Notes under the pieces: generated by a model
Told to the model about the DNA's origin: nothing
Seen by the model: the letters and a program-made list of their open reading frames with translations, nothing else
Database searches by the model: none
In this document: positions 37,717 to 45,650 of the stretch, piece after piece
Layout of the letters: each line of letters opens with the position of its first letter
Position numbering within the stretch: the stretch's first letter is position 1
Program-made: the position numbers and the translations under genes
NCBI GenBank assembly: GCA_026392935.1
Contig: JAPLBE010000017.1
Span: 1-64,000 of the forward strand
Direction: 5' to 3'
Source of the DNA: Actinomycetota bacterium
Lineage (GTDB): Bacteria > Actinomycetota > Actinomycetes > Nanopelagicales > Nanopelagicaceae
DNA length: 64,000 nucleotides

Positions 37717-38609
37717 GACCCAATTGTGCTTTCTGGTTTTGTGCGCAACACAACTAAGACACAGCCAAAAAGAATCAAAATGACTCCCGGAATAATCATC
37801 ATAGTTGGCTCTTTACCTATTTTGAAAATCATGGAGAGAATTGCTGCCACTGGAACTTCAAAAAAGACAATCATTGAAACCACTGCAGGCGAAACCCGTT
37901 TTAAGGTGAGGTTAAACATTGTGTGCCCCAATATTTGAGCGCCAAGAATTAGTCCAAGTAAAATCCACCACTGTTTTGCTTCAAAGTGAATGATTTCATA
38001 ACCCATGAAAAGAGCCATAGGGAGTGCGGTCATTGCGCAGACAAAGTAGCAAATTGATGTATATGACGTAGTCTCTAAATATTGTTGCGCCCGAGAGCCA
38101 ATGAGCATGTAGGCGGCGGCGAGTGCACCAGATATCAGTGCAGCGATATCACCCAGAAATGATCTGCGATCAAGCTGCAAATCAATACCTGTAACAAGGA
38201 GCACTCCCGTAAAACTAATGAGCATTCCTAGCCAAGCTTTAGTCGGTATATGTCCGCCAGTAAGTTTTACAAAGAAGGCGGCAAAGATAGGTTGTGTTGC
38301 AACTATCGCTGTGCCTGCAGTAACGCTTGTTAATCGCATCGAGAGAAAGAAACCTACAAAGTGGATTGCGAGAACGACGCCTGCAAGAACAGCAAGCCGT
38401 ACTCCTTTCCGATTCAAAGAGTGCTTGATTGCAAAAGGTAGAGTCAATAAAGCTCCACCTAAATTGCGCCAAAAAATAAGTGTAGGAACCGGCATTGCAC
38501 TAAGGGCAATCAACGGACCGGATGAGCCAATGCCAAAAATCCCGATTATCAGTCGTATCAGGTCGGGTCTCGCAGGGAGCTCCGTATGATTGTGAATGCC
38601 TGATTTCAT
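37713..38609 (-). CDS. EamA/DMT-family transporter
   Basis: A 298-aa inner-membrane protein of about ten helices, with two EamA repeats. FWRNLGGALLTLPFAI begins repeat one, and LGAQILGHTMFNLTLKRVSPA with VSMIVFFEVPVAAILSMIF is the usual second-repeat end. Family members export metabolites or amino acids; no substrate can be read. The start ATG 38609 has TAGGTT 6 nt upstream, divergent from the MgtE-N/CBS gene. Confidence 0.9.
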   Translation of the reverse strand: MKSGIHNHTELPARPDLIRLIIGIFGIGSSGPLIALSAMPVPTLIFWRNLGGALLTLPFAIKHSLNRKGVRLAVLAGVVLAIHFVGFFLSMRLTSVTAGTAIVATQPIFAAFFVKLTGGHIPTKAWLGMLISFTGVLLVTGIDLQLDRRSFLGDIAALISGALAAAYMLIGSRAQQYLETTSYTSICYFVCAMTALPMALFMGYEIIHFEAKQWWILLGLILGAQILGHTMFNLTLKRVSPAVVSMIVFFEVPVAAILSMIFKIGKEPTMMIIPGVILILFGCVLVVLRTKPESTIGS

Positions 38610-38615
38610 ATGGCA

Positions 38616-38621
38616 AACCTA
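38616..38621 (-). promoter_or_regulatory. -10 box of leaderless DMT transporter gene
   Basis: TAGGTT on minus, 6 nt before ATG 38609. Confidence 0.55.
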
Positions 38622-38638
38622 GCCGATAGCCCACCCGT

Positions 38639-38644
38639 TACTCT
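38639..38644 (+). promoter_or_regulatory. -10 box of leaderless MgtE-N/CBS gene
   Basis: TACTCT, 6 nt, then ATG 38651. It shares the 41-bp divergent gap with the DMT promoter. Confidence 0.55.
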
Positions 38645-38650
38645 TATCCC

Positions 38651-39970
38651 ATGAGCGGAAATAACATCAATCGAATATTTCTCGCCCGCCTTGCAGGTAC
38701 AGCAGTCTTTGACCCAAACGGAGATCCAGTTGGCAAGGTGCGCGATGCTGTCGCGACCCTGCGTTCTAACAATCAATCTCCCCGTGTACTGGGTTTAGTT
38801 GTAGAAGTTCCTTTACGTCGAAGAGTCTTTGTCCCAATAACTCGAGTCACATCTATCGAATCTGGTGCCGTCGTTATTACTGGACTTCTCAATATGCGCC
38901 GCTTTGAAACACGAACAGGTGAAATGTTAGTGCTGGGAGATCTTCTAGATCGAACAATTTCTTTAGTTGAAGGAAGCGAATCAGTTCTTGTTGAAGATAT
39001 GGCGATGGAACAAAATCGCACTGGTGATTGGCTGATTACCCGTGTTCACATTATGCGCAAAGGCCGTGGGTTGCGTAGAAAAGGTGCAACATCAACAGTT
39101 GCATGGGAAGAAGTCACAGGCTTTACTCACCATGAGACTAATCAAGGAGTTGCAAACTTACTTTCAACCTTAGGCAATCTTCGTGCAGCTGACTTAGCCG
39201 CAGTTTTGCAAGATCTTGCACCGAAGCGTCGCGTTGAAGTTGCACGTGCGCTTAACGATGAACGACTAGCAGATGTTCTAGAAGAGATGGATGAGTCAGA
39301 GCGAGTAGCGCTTCTAGCTGAACTCGAGGGTGAACGTGCTGCGGATGTTCTAGAAGAAATGGATCCAGATGACGCGGCTGACTTGCTCCGAGAAATTGGT
39401 GAAGAGCGAGCACAGGAACTTATCAACCTCATGGATCCCGAAGATGCAGAAGATGTTTTACGTTTGATGACGTACGAGGATTATTCTGCAGGTGGAATGA
39501 TGACTACAGAACCAATCGTGATGTCAGCTGATTACACAGTTGCCGACGCACTTGCTGCGGTTCGCCAAAGTGAGATTTCTCCAGCGCTTGCTTCACAAAT
39601 TTTTGTTGCCCGCCAACCTCTTGAGACCCCTACTGGACGATTCATCGGAATGGTTCATTACCAGCGCTTGCTACGCGAGCCACCTGCAACACTTCTTGGT
39701 TCTATTGTTGATACCAACACTCAGGGCGTTAATCCCGACGCATCATTGCATGCAGTTTCGTCATACTTAGCTAGTTATAACTTGCTCTCATTGCCCGTCA
39801 TTGATGCAAATGACCGACTTCTTGGAGCAGTAACAGTTGATGACGTGCTCGATCACTTGTTGCCAGATAACTGGCGTCATGATCATCGCGATTCGGCAGC
39901 AACAACTGCGGCACTTGAGAGCATCGATACAAGTTTTGTAGATTCACAAGAATTAGAAAGGGAGGTGTAA
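38651..39970 (+). CDS. PRC-barrel, MgtE N-terminal and CBS domain protein
   Basis: A 439-aa soluble protein. An N-terminal PRC-barrel-like region (FDPNGDPVGKVRDAVATL, about 1-150) is followed by the MgtE intracellular superhelix (about 165-285), whose repeats read ADVLEEMDESERVALLAELEGE and similar. Two CBS domains (about 285-405) contain MMTTEPIVMSAD and LLGAVTVDDVLDHLLPD. There is no MgtE membrane channel, so it is a regulator or Mg2+ sensor and not itself a transporter. Neighbour DUF1003, 3 bp behind with a strong Shine-Dalgarno, may be its membrane partner, as in the Rv1232c-Rv1233c order. Confidence 0.88.
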   Translation: MSGNNINRIFLARLAGTAVFDPNGDPVGKVRDAVATLRSNNQSPRVLGLVVEVPLRRRVFVPITRVTSIESGAVVITGLLNMRRFETRTGEMLVLGDLLDRTISLVEGSESVLVEDMAMEQNRTGDWLITRVHIMRKGRGLRRKGATSTVAWEEVTGFTHHETNQGVANLLSTLGNLRAADLAAVLQDLAPKRRVEVARALNDERLADVLEEMDESERVALLAELEGERAADVLEEMDPDDAADLLREIGEERAQELINLMDPEDAEDVLRLMTYEDYSAGGMMTTEPIVMSADYTVADALAAVRQSEISPALASQIFVARQPLETPTGRFIGMVHYQRLLREPPATLLGSIVDTNTQGVNPDASLHAVSSYLASYNLLSLPVIDANDRLLGAVTVDDVLDHLLPDNWRHDHRDSAATTAALESIDTSFVDSQELEREV

Positions 39971-39973
39971 GAA

Positions 39974-40468
39974 ATGGCTCGCAACCACGGCCTTGATACT
40001 CCTCGCGAGACACGTCGCTCACTTCGCGCAAATTACGACCCTGAAGCTTTTGGTCGCCTCTCTGAAAAATTTGCTCGTTTCTTAGGTACTGCTCGTTTCC
40101 TTGTGTATATGACAGTCTTTGTTCTTAGTTGGGTTATTTGGAATGCATTGGCGCCACAAAGTGCGCGTTTTGATGAATACCCATTTATTTTCCTAACGCT
40201 GATTCTCTCCTTGCAGGCGTCCTATGCTGCTCCATTGATTTTGCTTGCACAAAATCGTCAAGCAGATAGAGACCGAATCACACTCAACGAGGATCGTGCG
40301 CAGAATTCAAGAAGTATTGCCGATACCGAATATCTGACTCGTGAGTTAGCTAGCTTAAGAATTGCACTTGGTGATGTTGCAACACGTGATTATCTGCGTA
40401 ACGAACTCGGAGATATGGCTAAAGAGATTGTTGAAGAGTTACGCAAGTCCGAGTCGAACCCCGAGTAG
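39974..40468 (+). CDS. DUF1003 membrane protein
   Basis: A 164-aa protein with two transmembrane helices (about 40-60 and 72-95). FARFLGTARFLVYMTVFVLSWVIWN and EYPFIFLTLILSLQASYAAPLILLAQNRQ are the DUF1003 signature, followed by a charged coiled-coil-like C-terminus. Function unknown. Shine-Dalgarno GGGAGG lies 8 nt before ATG 39974, inside the end of the preceding gene. Its last 30 bp overlap the convergent mrp. Confidence 0.9.
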   Translation: MARNHGLDTPRETRRSLRANYDPEAFGRLSEKFARFLGTARFLVYMTVFVLSWVIWNALAPQSARFDEYPFIFLTLILSLQASYAAPLILLAQNRQADRDRITLNEDRAQNSRSIADTEYLTRELASLRIALGDVATRDYLRNELGDMAKEIVEELRKSESNPE

Positions 40469-41557
40469 GGATTTCTCTCGAACAATTAGCTTGGAAACTA
40501 TTTCGACAATCGCCTGCGCACTTGGGCTTTCTGGTGCCGAGATAACCACAGGCTTACCAGCATCGCCTCCTTCGCGAAGTTCGGGTGCGAAAGGAATCTT
40601 GCCAAGTAAAGGAACAGGCGCTCCAACAAGCTGAGAAAGACGCTTAGAAGTTTCTTCTCCGCCACCTTCTCCAAATAATGAAGTCATGTGACCGCACTGT
40701 GCACATGGATAAGCCGACATGTTCTCAATAACACCAATGACTCGTTGGTGAATTTGGTGGGCAATTCTTCCTGCACGTTCTGCAACTTCGGCAGCAGCAA
40801 CTTGTGGAGTTGTAACTACAAGAATTTCTGAGGTAGGTACGAGCTGCCCTAATGAAATTGCTAAGTCTCCAGTTCCTGGCGGTAAATCTATGTAGAGAAG
40901 ATCAAGATCTCCCCAGTACGCATCAGATAGAAGCTGTTCAAGTACTCGGTGAAGTAACGGACCGCGATAAGCGATGGCATCTGTGCGTTCTGGCTTAAAC
41001 ATTTCCATCGATACGGTCTTCACTCCGTAGGATTCGAGTGGAATGAACATCTGATCAATAGCCGTTGGCCGTTGGCCAATCAGTCCCATCAGACGCGGAA
41101 TTGAGTGACCGTATACATCAGCGTCAAGGATTCCGACTCGCAATCCCCTTTGCGCACTAGCCACAGCGAGGTTTGCAGTCAGTGATGACTTACCTACTCC
41201 ACCCTTGCCTGATGCAACTCCAATAACTCTGGTTAATGAATCTGCTTGAGCGAAAGAGATAAAACTTTCACGTCCATTACGCAGAAGCTTTTTGATATTC
41301 GCTCGCTGCTCTTCATCCATGACCCCAAAAGTGATCTCAACCGAAGAAATCCCATCTACAGCTAGAACTGCCTTTTCAATATCAGTTGTTAGACGGTCCT
41401 TCATTGGGCATCCAGTGATAGTGAGCAGGATTTCTAGCGTTGCTACACTATTTGAAATCGATGCACTCTTAACCATTCCTAATTCAGGCAGTGCTCGATG
41501 CAGCTCTGGATCTTGCACGGTTGCAAGAGCTTCATGAAGTAATTCAAGAGTTGTCAT
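40439..41557 (-). CDS. mrp: Mrp/NBP35-family iron-sulfur carrier ATPase
   Basis: A 372-aa P-loop ATPase that scaffolds and hands over Fe-S clusters. The N-terminal MIP18 (DUF59) domain, about 1-90, has QDPELHRALPELGMV. The deviant Walker A is GVASGKGGVGKSSL near 113-126, and LLYIDLPPGTGDL is the switch region. CAQCG supplies the CxxC cluster site near residue 285. A clear mrp of the actinobacterial type, next to tatB and htrA as in mycobacteria. Start ATG 41557 overlaps the tatB stop by 4 bp. Confidence 0.95.
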   Translation of the reverse strand: MTTLELLHEALATVQDPELHRALPELGMVKSASISNSVATLEILLTITGCPMKDRLTTDIEKAVLAVDGISSVEITFGVMDEEQRANIKKLLRNGRESFISFAQADSLTRVIGVASGKGGVGKSSLTANLAVASAQRGLRVGILDADVYGHSIPRLMGLIGQRPTAIDQMFIPLESYGVKTVSMEMFKPERTDAIAYRGPLLHRVLEQLLSDAYWGDLDLLYIDLPPGTGDLAISLGQLVPTSEILVVTTPQVAAAEVAERAGRIAHQIHQRVIGVIENMSAYPCAQCGHMTSLFGEGGGEETSKRLSQLVGAPVPLLGKIPFAPELREGGDAGKPVVISAPESPSAQAIVEIVSKLIVREKSLLGVRLGLA

Positions 41558-41856
41558 AGAAGATCTGGATCTATTTTTGCTGAGGCTTTTTGGGAACGTT
41601 CATCTTCATCGTCTAGCACGCTTGATATGTGCTTCTGAATAAAAGCCTTGGGGCGCAAATCAGATGGTTGTAAATCTTCAAAACCTGGACCTAAATTCTC
41701 TTTAAGTTCATTGGTGGCAGTGGTCGCAAAAGCGCGCATCTTCTTCACAAACTTTGCAGCATCTACTGCGAATTGTGGCAACTTATCTGGACCAAGAAGA
41801 ATCATGGCCAGTAGTGCAAGGCCAACGATTTCTCCAGCACCAAAATCAAAGAACAT
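41554..41856 (-). CDS. tatB: Twin-arginine translocase subunit TatB
   Basis: A 100-aa membrane-anchored Tat component. FDFGAGEIVGLALLAMILLGPDKLPQ gives the short N-terminal helix and the GPDKLP hinge, then an amphipathic helix (FAVDAAKFVKKMRAFATTATNEL) and a charged tail. The location next to htrA and mrp fits TatB more than TatA. It binds twin-arginine signal peptides with TatC. TAGTCT lies 6 nt before ATG 41856, so tatB-mrp can be transcribed apart from htrA. Confidence 0.88.
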   Translation of the reverse strand: MFFDFGAGEIVGLALLAMILLGPDKLPQFAVDAAKFVKKMRAFATTATNELKENLGPGFEDLQPSDLRPKAFIQKHISSVLDDEDERSQKASAKIDPDLL

Positions 41857-41862
41857 AGGACA

Positions 41863-41868
41863 AGACTA
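41863..41868 (-). promoter_or_regulatory. -10 box of leaderless tatB
   Basis: TAGTCT on minus, 6 nt before ATG 41856, in the 17-bp gap after htrA. Confidence 0.5.
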
Positions 41869-41873
41869 CCCTT

Positions 41874-42992
41874 TTACGGTGAAGCCGTAAGTGTGATTGA
41901 GGTGCTCTTCAGTACACCATCGCGCTTATAGGAGATTTTCACTAAGTCCCCAACATTGAGTGAGCGAATTACCACAATGAGTTCTTCAGCTGACGTGATT
42001 TCTCTTCCATCAAATTCCGTGATGACATCTCCGCTCTTTAGGCCCGCCTTCTCTGCGGGGCTACCCTTAGAGATTGCATTGCCTTCCTTAGCTATCAGAG
42101 CACCTTTGCCTGTGTACGTCATATCCACTGACACTCCAATTACTGGATATGTAGCCTTACCATTCTTGATTAACTGCTCTGCTGTCTTGCGCGCTTGATT
42201 AATTGGAATTGCAAAACCTAATCCAATAGAGCCAGTGCGAGAATTTACTGTTGTTCCCAAGGTTGCAATAGCTGAGTTGACCCCAATAACTGCACCAGTT
42301 GAATCAACTAGCGGGCCTCCAGAATTTCCTGGGTTAATTGCTGCATCGGTTTGAAGTGCATTGATATATGAATTATCTGATTGTGGTTCTCCTGCGGTAA
42401 CTGCGCGATTCTTGGCGCTAATTATTCCAAGAGTAACCGTGCCCGTTAGTCCAAGCGGTGAACCAATTGCAATAACAGAATCACCGACTGCAATTTTATC
42501 GCTGTCTCCAAATTGCAAAGCTTTGACATTCGCACCAGTAATCTTTAATACCGCTAAATCATAGGAATTATCTCGGCCAACAACTTTTGCCGAATAATCT
42601 GATCCATCATTGAGTCGCACCGTGATGGCTCCACCACTAGAGACTGACGCTGAAATCACGTGATTATTTGTAAGAATATAACCAGCGCTATCAATGACAA
42701 ATCCAGATCCTGTAGCTCCGCCGTCATTGGCAACCGCTTCGATAGAGACGACTGAAGGTAAAACTCTTTGAGCAATCTCTGCAACAGAACCGACGGGACG
42801 CTCGATAGTAGATGTTGATTTAACAAGGTTAACTGAGCGACCGAAAAGTGACCCAGTAGATGAAGCTCCAACTGTTCCCGCGATAACACCAACAACGATT
42901 GCGAGAACGATTGCGGTTTTTAGGGAAATGGAGCGATTAATACCTCTTGTACTTGGGGCTGTCCACCAAGGGCCTTCGTTAAATTCACTCAC
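41874..42992 (-). CDS. htrA: HtrA/DegP-family membrane serine protease
   Basis: A 372-aa protease with a cytosolic start, a transmembrane helix at about 26-46, a trypsin-like domain and one PDZ domain. The triad is His in ILTNNHVIS, Asp in NSYDLAVLKI and Ser in NPGNSGGPLV. The PDZ region is AEKAGLKSGDVITEFDGREI near the C-terminus. It degrades or refolds damaged envelope proteins. GTG 42992 has GGAG 8 nt upstream. In mycobacteria this locus carries sigE and rseA before htrA; here neither is present. Confidence 0.95.
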   Translation of the reverse strand: MSEFNEGPWWTAPSTRGINRSISLKTAIVLAIVVGVIAGTVGASSTGSLFGRSVNLVKSTSTIERPVGSVAEIAQRVLPSVVSIEAVANDGGATGSGFVIDSAGYILTNNHVISASVSSGGAITVRLNDGSDYSAKVVGRDNSYDLAVLKITGANVKALQFGDSDKIAVGDSVIAIGSPLGLTGTVTLGIISAKNRAVTAGEPQSDNSYINALQTDAAINPGNSGGPLVDSTGAVIGVNSAIATLGTTVNSRTGSIGLGFAIPINQARKTAEQLIKNGKATYPVIGVSVDMTYTGKGALIAKEGNAISKGSPAEKAGLKSGDVITEFDGREITSAEELIVVIRSLNVGDLVKISYKRDGVLKSTSITLTASP

Positions 42993-43033
42993 TACATTTT
43001 CTCCGTAATCAAAAACTTCACATACATATCTTG

Positions 43034-43660
43034 CTACAACTTGGTGGCGAGTAACAAACCATCGCCAACGGGAACAAGAGAAGTCACCCAGGATTCTGTA
43101 TCAGCTTTAACAATTTTCCCCGCTTCGCGAAGAGCCACAGTTTTAGGGTCTCTCTGGGCAGGATCCGGAACTTTGCCGCCGCCAAAGAAGTTATCAATTA
43201 CGAAAACTCCTCCGCTACGCAGAATTCTATGTGCTTCGGAAATTGCAAAACTTAGGTCTTCAGGATTATGTCGGAATACCACTAGGTCGTATGCGCGATC
43301 TGTAAGTTTCGTCATTACATCCATTACTGAATTAGTAATCAATCTAAATCGTGGTTGTGCAATATCTGCATCGGCCAGAGCAAGTTTTGCAATGGAAGTA
43401 TGCTCCATTTCATCATCAATAGAAGTCAGAGTTCCACTTGCGAGCATTCCTTCGAGCAGCCATAGAGAGCCAACTCCAGATCCTGTACCGATTTCTACGA
43501 CTGATTGCGCTTTGATTTGATGAGCGAGCTGTCGTAAATAGGCCCCTGCGCCTTGCGAAACATCTACTACGCCATTTTCGGCACCTCGTGCACGCGCTGC
43601 TTGCTTGACAGAATTTTCAAGAATAAAGGTCTCGGCATACAGATGTGGATCAATATTCAT
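43034..43660 (-). CDS. O-methyltransferase (class I SAM, family 3)
   Basis: A 208-aa methyltransferase of the caffeoyl-CoA/catechol O-methyltransferase type. VVEIGTGSGVGSLWLLEG is the SAM motif, SIDDE binds the ribose, YDLVVFRHNPED lies where the metal-binding Asp loop usually is, and GGVFVIDNFFGGGKV is the late motif. Its substrate is unknown; homologues sit beside sigE in mycobacteria (Rv1220c). ATG 43660 overlaps the pepA stop by 4 bp, so I prefer it over the ATG at 43678. Confidence 0.85.
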   Translation of the reverse strand: MNIDPHLYAETFILENSVKQAARARGAENGVVDVSQGAGAYLRQLAHQIKAQSVVEIGTGSGVGSLWLLEGMLASGTLTSIDDEMEHTSIAKLALADADIAQPRFRLITNSVMDVMTKLTDRAYDLVVFRHNPEDLSFAISEAHRILRSGGVFVIDNFFGGGKVPDPAQRDPKTVALREAGKIVKADTESWVTSLVPVGDGLLLATKL

Positions 43661-45138
43661 GAGATGGACAATATCCAATCAATGAACAATCGCACGCCGA
43701 AACCGGTTCCGCCTTTAACATTTTCTCCAGCATCAGTTTCACTTCGACCTGGCCCTGCAATATCTAGGTGCACCCACCGCGAATCTGCAACAAAATGCTC
43801 AAGGTAGAGAGCAGCTGTGACAGAACCAGCTGAATAGTCCCCTTTATCTGCCGCGTGATTAAGGTCAGCGACATCACTCTCTAATGAATCTATGTAATCA
43901 TCGACCAAAGGCATGTGCCATACACGTTCACCACTGGACTCACCTAGCGCTACAAACTGCTGCGCAAGTTTCTTATCTCTTGAATACAGCGCACCATATT
44001 GGCGACCTAGACCAAGGGTTGCTGACCCAGTCAGAGTTGCAATATCAATCAAATAATCAGGTTCGAGGTTTTCGACAGCGTATGCAAGACCATCTGCAAG
44101 AACTAAGCGACCCTCTGCATCTGTGTTAATGATTTCAACAGTCGTGCCGCCGTACTGGGTAATGACATCTGATGGACGTTGAGATGTTCCAGAGAGAGCA
44201 TTTTCTGCACACATCATCAATACCGTGACACGTACAAGTGGTTGCAATTCTGGAAGAGCACTTATTGTGGCAAGTGCTGCCGCAGCTCCTGCCATATCAC
44301 TCTTCATGGCAGTCATAAATTCATATGGTCGCTTGAGTGAGACTCCACCGATATCAAAAGTAATTCCTTTACCAACGATCACTATGTGCGGGAGTGTCGC
44401 TGCAGCGCTTGCTTTCAGACGTGGAATATATGAAAGTTCAATAAATCGCGGACCTGGATTTGGTGATGAGTTACCTACTGCACGTAATCCACCAAATTTG
44501 TTTAACTCTTTCCCTGAAAGTACTTTAATCGCTAGTCCTTTTTCATCGGCAATCTTCTTTGCTTCCTGCGCCATCCAGAGCGGATTCTTAATATTCGATG
44601 GGGTATGAATCAAATCTCGTGCCGTATAGAGAGCCTCTGCAATCACTGATGCGCGAGAAACTGCATCATTTTCAAGTGTTGCGATTGCAATTGTTGGAAT
44701 CTCTGCAGTTTTTTCAGTTTTGAGATTCCATGAGTATGCACCTAAAAGTGCAGAGACTCCATGAGCCTTAATCTGATCTTTACTCTCGGCGCACAATGAA
44801 ATTGCTTCTATGGCTTTCCCGCGAATCTTTCTGCCAATAGCTGCACCTGCTGCTCGAAATGAAGTAAGGCTCTCGTCTCCCAGCCCAACTAGGTAGAGAC
44901 GATCTACCTGCGAGTCCGAGTGCAGAACGGGAATTTCATACAACTCCCCTGCTTTGGCAGAAGGTGAAAAGAATGAGACTTCGTCAACGAGATTAACTTC
45001 AAAAAACTTTTCAAGAGATTTTAGTATTTTTTTACTGCCTAAAAATGAAATAACTCCATCTTCTGACTTTGTGAAACCAAGTGCAAGTACATCTGCCCCA
45101 ACGACGGATTCAAGCTCGGGAGCAACTGCGCGAAGAAT
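43657..45138 (-). CDS. pepA: Leucyl aminopeptidase (M17) lacking a canonical start codon
   Basis: Two-zinc aminopeptidase that trims N-terminal residues from peptides. Metal and active-site motifs are VGKGITFDIGGVSLK, MKSDMAGAAA, NTDAEGRLVLADGLAYA and the late ATLTGSATLGLG. The N-terminal domain (GADVLALGFTKSEDG, KAGELYEIP) is in frame upstream of the first TTG (44943). Between the in-frame TGA at 45163-45165 and that TTG there is no ATG, GTG or TTG. Counting from ATT 45138 gives 493 aa, the normal family length; GGA lies 7 nt before it. Start at TTG 44943 would remove about 65 conserved residues. It may also be a frameshift or a disabled start. Confidence 0.85.
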   Translation of the reverse strand: MLRAVAPELESVVGADVLALGFTKSEDGVISFLGSKKILKSLEKFFEVNLVDEVSFFSPSAKAGELYEIPVLHSDSQVDRLYLVGLGDESLTSFRAAGAAIGRKIRGKAIEAISLCAESKDQIKAHGVSALLGAYSWNLKTEKTAEIPTIAIATLENDAVSRASVIAEALYTARDLIHTPSNIKNPLWMAQEAKKIADEKGLAIKVLSGKELNKFGGLRAVGNSSPNPGPRFIELSYIPRLKASAAATLPHIVIVGKGITFDIGGVSLKRPYEFMTAMKSDMAGAAAALATISALPELQPLVRVTVLMMCAENALSGTSQRPSDVITQYGGTTVEIINTDAEGRLVLADGLAYAVENLEPDYLIDIATLTGSATLGLGRQYGALYSRDKKLAQQFVALGESSGERVWHMPLVDDYIDSLESDVADLNHAADKGDYSAGSVTAALYLEHFVADSRWVHLDIAGPGRSETDAGENVKGGTGFGVRLFIDWILSIS

Positions 45139-45151
45139 TTCTAAATCCGCT

Positions 45152-45331
45152 CTACTTCTTGATCAGAGCAACAGCAGCTTCAAGAGCGGCGCTGAGGTTA
45201 TTTGCTTCCTGAGGATTGAGTTCGACTACAAGTCGCCCTCCGCCTTCCAGGGGAATTCGCATGACGAGCGAGCGCGCTTCCTTTGTGACTTCCATAGGAC
45301 CATCACCAGTACGAGGTTTCATTGCTGCCAT
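45152..45331 (-). CDS. DUF3117 protein
   Basis: A 59-aa protein: MAAMKPRTGDGPMEVTKEAR, then VMRIPLEGGGRLVVELNP and a helix ending ALEAAVALIKK. This is a very conserved small actinobacterial family (Rv1211-like) of unknown function, predicted as a beta-hairpin and helix. Shine-Dalgarno AAGGAG lies about 9 nt before ATG 45331. Its TAG stop is 13 nt before the ATT proposed as the pepA start, so the two genes are translated in tandem. Ribosomes ending here may restart on pepA. Confidence 0.93.
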   Translation of the reverse strand: MAAMKPRTGDGPMEVTKEARSLVMRIPLEGGGRLVVELNPQEANNLSAALEAAVALIKK

Positions 45332-45419
45332 GGTGGGGACTCCTTGTGAGGTAGCGGGCGGATGCGTGAAGCGAGGGATAAGTATCTCGCAGAATCAGCC
45401 CGAGGTGAAATCGAGGGAT

Positions 45420-45611
45420 TTACATGCCCAAAAACGCGGTGAGGCGCTTCTTTCCACTATCGATGACTGCAATCACTGATTTCTCCGGAACGACGAGTAT
45501 GTCCGCAATCTCTTGACTGCTCTTTGACCGCAGGTAATGCAACGTCAAAATGATTCTTTCTTCTTCTGGCAGTGAGGCGAGCAACTGTGCCAAGGTCTGG
45601 GGATTGCTCAT
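45420..45611 (-). CDS. Stand-alone sigma-70 region 4 (helix-turn-helix) protein
   Basis: A 63-aa protein made up almost only of a sigma region 4: LASLPEEERIILTLHYL then SSQEIADILVVPEKSVIAVI and SGKKRLTAF. Region 2, which binds the -10 box and core polymerase, is missing. It could compete for -35 binding, act as a co-activator, or be the last piece of an ECF sigma gene. ATG 45611 has TAATCT 7 nt upstream, within a tandem repeat. It sits 2.4 kb from htrA in a locus that carries sigE in relatives. Confidence 0.7.
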   Translation of the reverse strand: MSNPQTLAQLLASLPEEERIILTLHYLRSKSSQEIADILVVPEKSVIAVIDSGKKRLTAFLGM

Positions 45612-45646
45612 ATTTCAAAGATTACTCGGATTTCAATGATTACTCG
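45612..45646. repeat. Tandem 18-bp repeat duplicating a -10 box
   Basis: ATTTCAAAGATTACTCG (45612-45628) and ATTTCAATGATTACTCG (45630-45646) differ at one base and are 18 bp apart. On minus the first copy yields TAATCT 7 nt before ATG 45611; the second gives TAATCA. The pair fills the gap between the SRPBCC stop and the sigma-like start. Confidence 0.75.
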
Positions 45647-45650
45647 ATGC

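Noticed and set aside
39142-39432. 96-aa Ser/Arg-rich frame opposite the MgtE-N gene
   Set aside because: Low-complexity antisense of acidic MgtE repeats.
39330-39470. Repeat-like coding in the MgtE domain as a mobile or tandem repeat
   Set aside because: The repeats are the normal MgtE superhelix at protein level, not DNA repeats.
45136-45180. Programmed +1 frameshift from DUF3117 into pepA
   Set aside because: No classic slippery codon with a stop in the A-site context or stimulatory structure seen; ATT initiation after the DUF3117 stop explains the length more simply. Not fully excluded.
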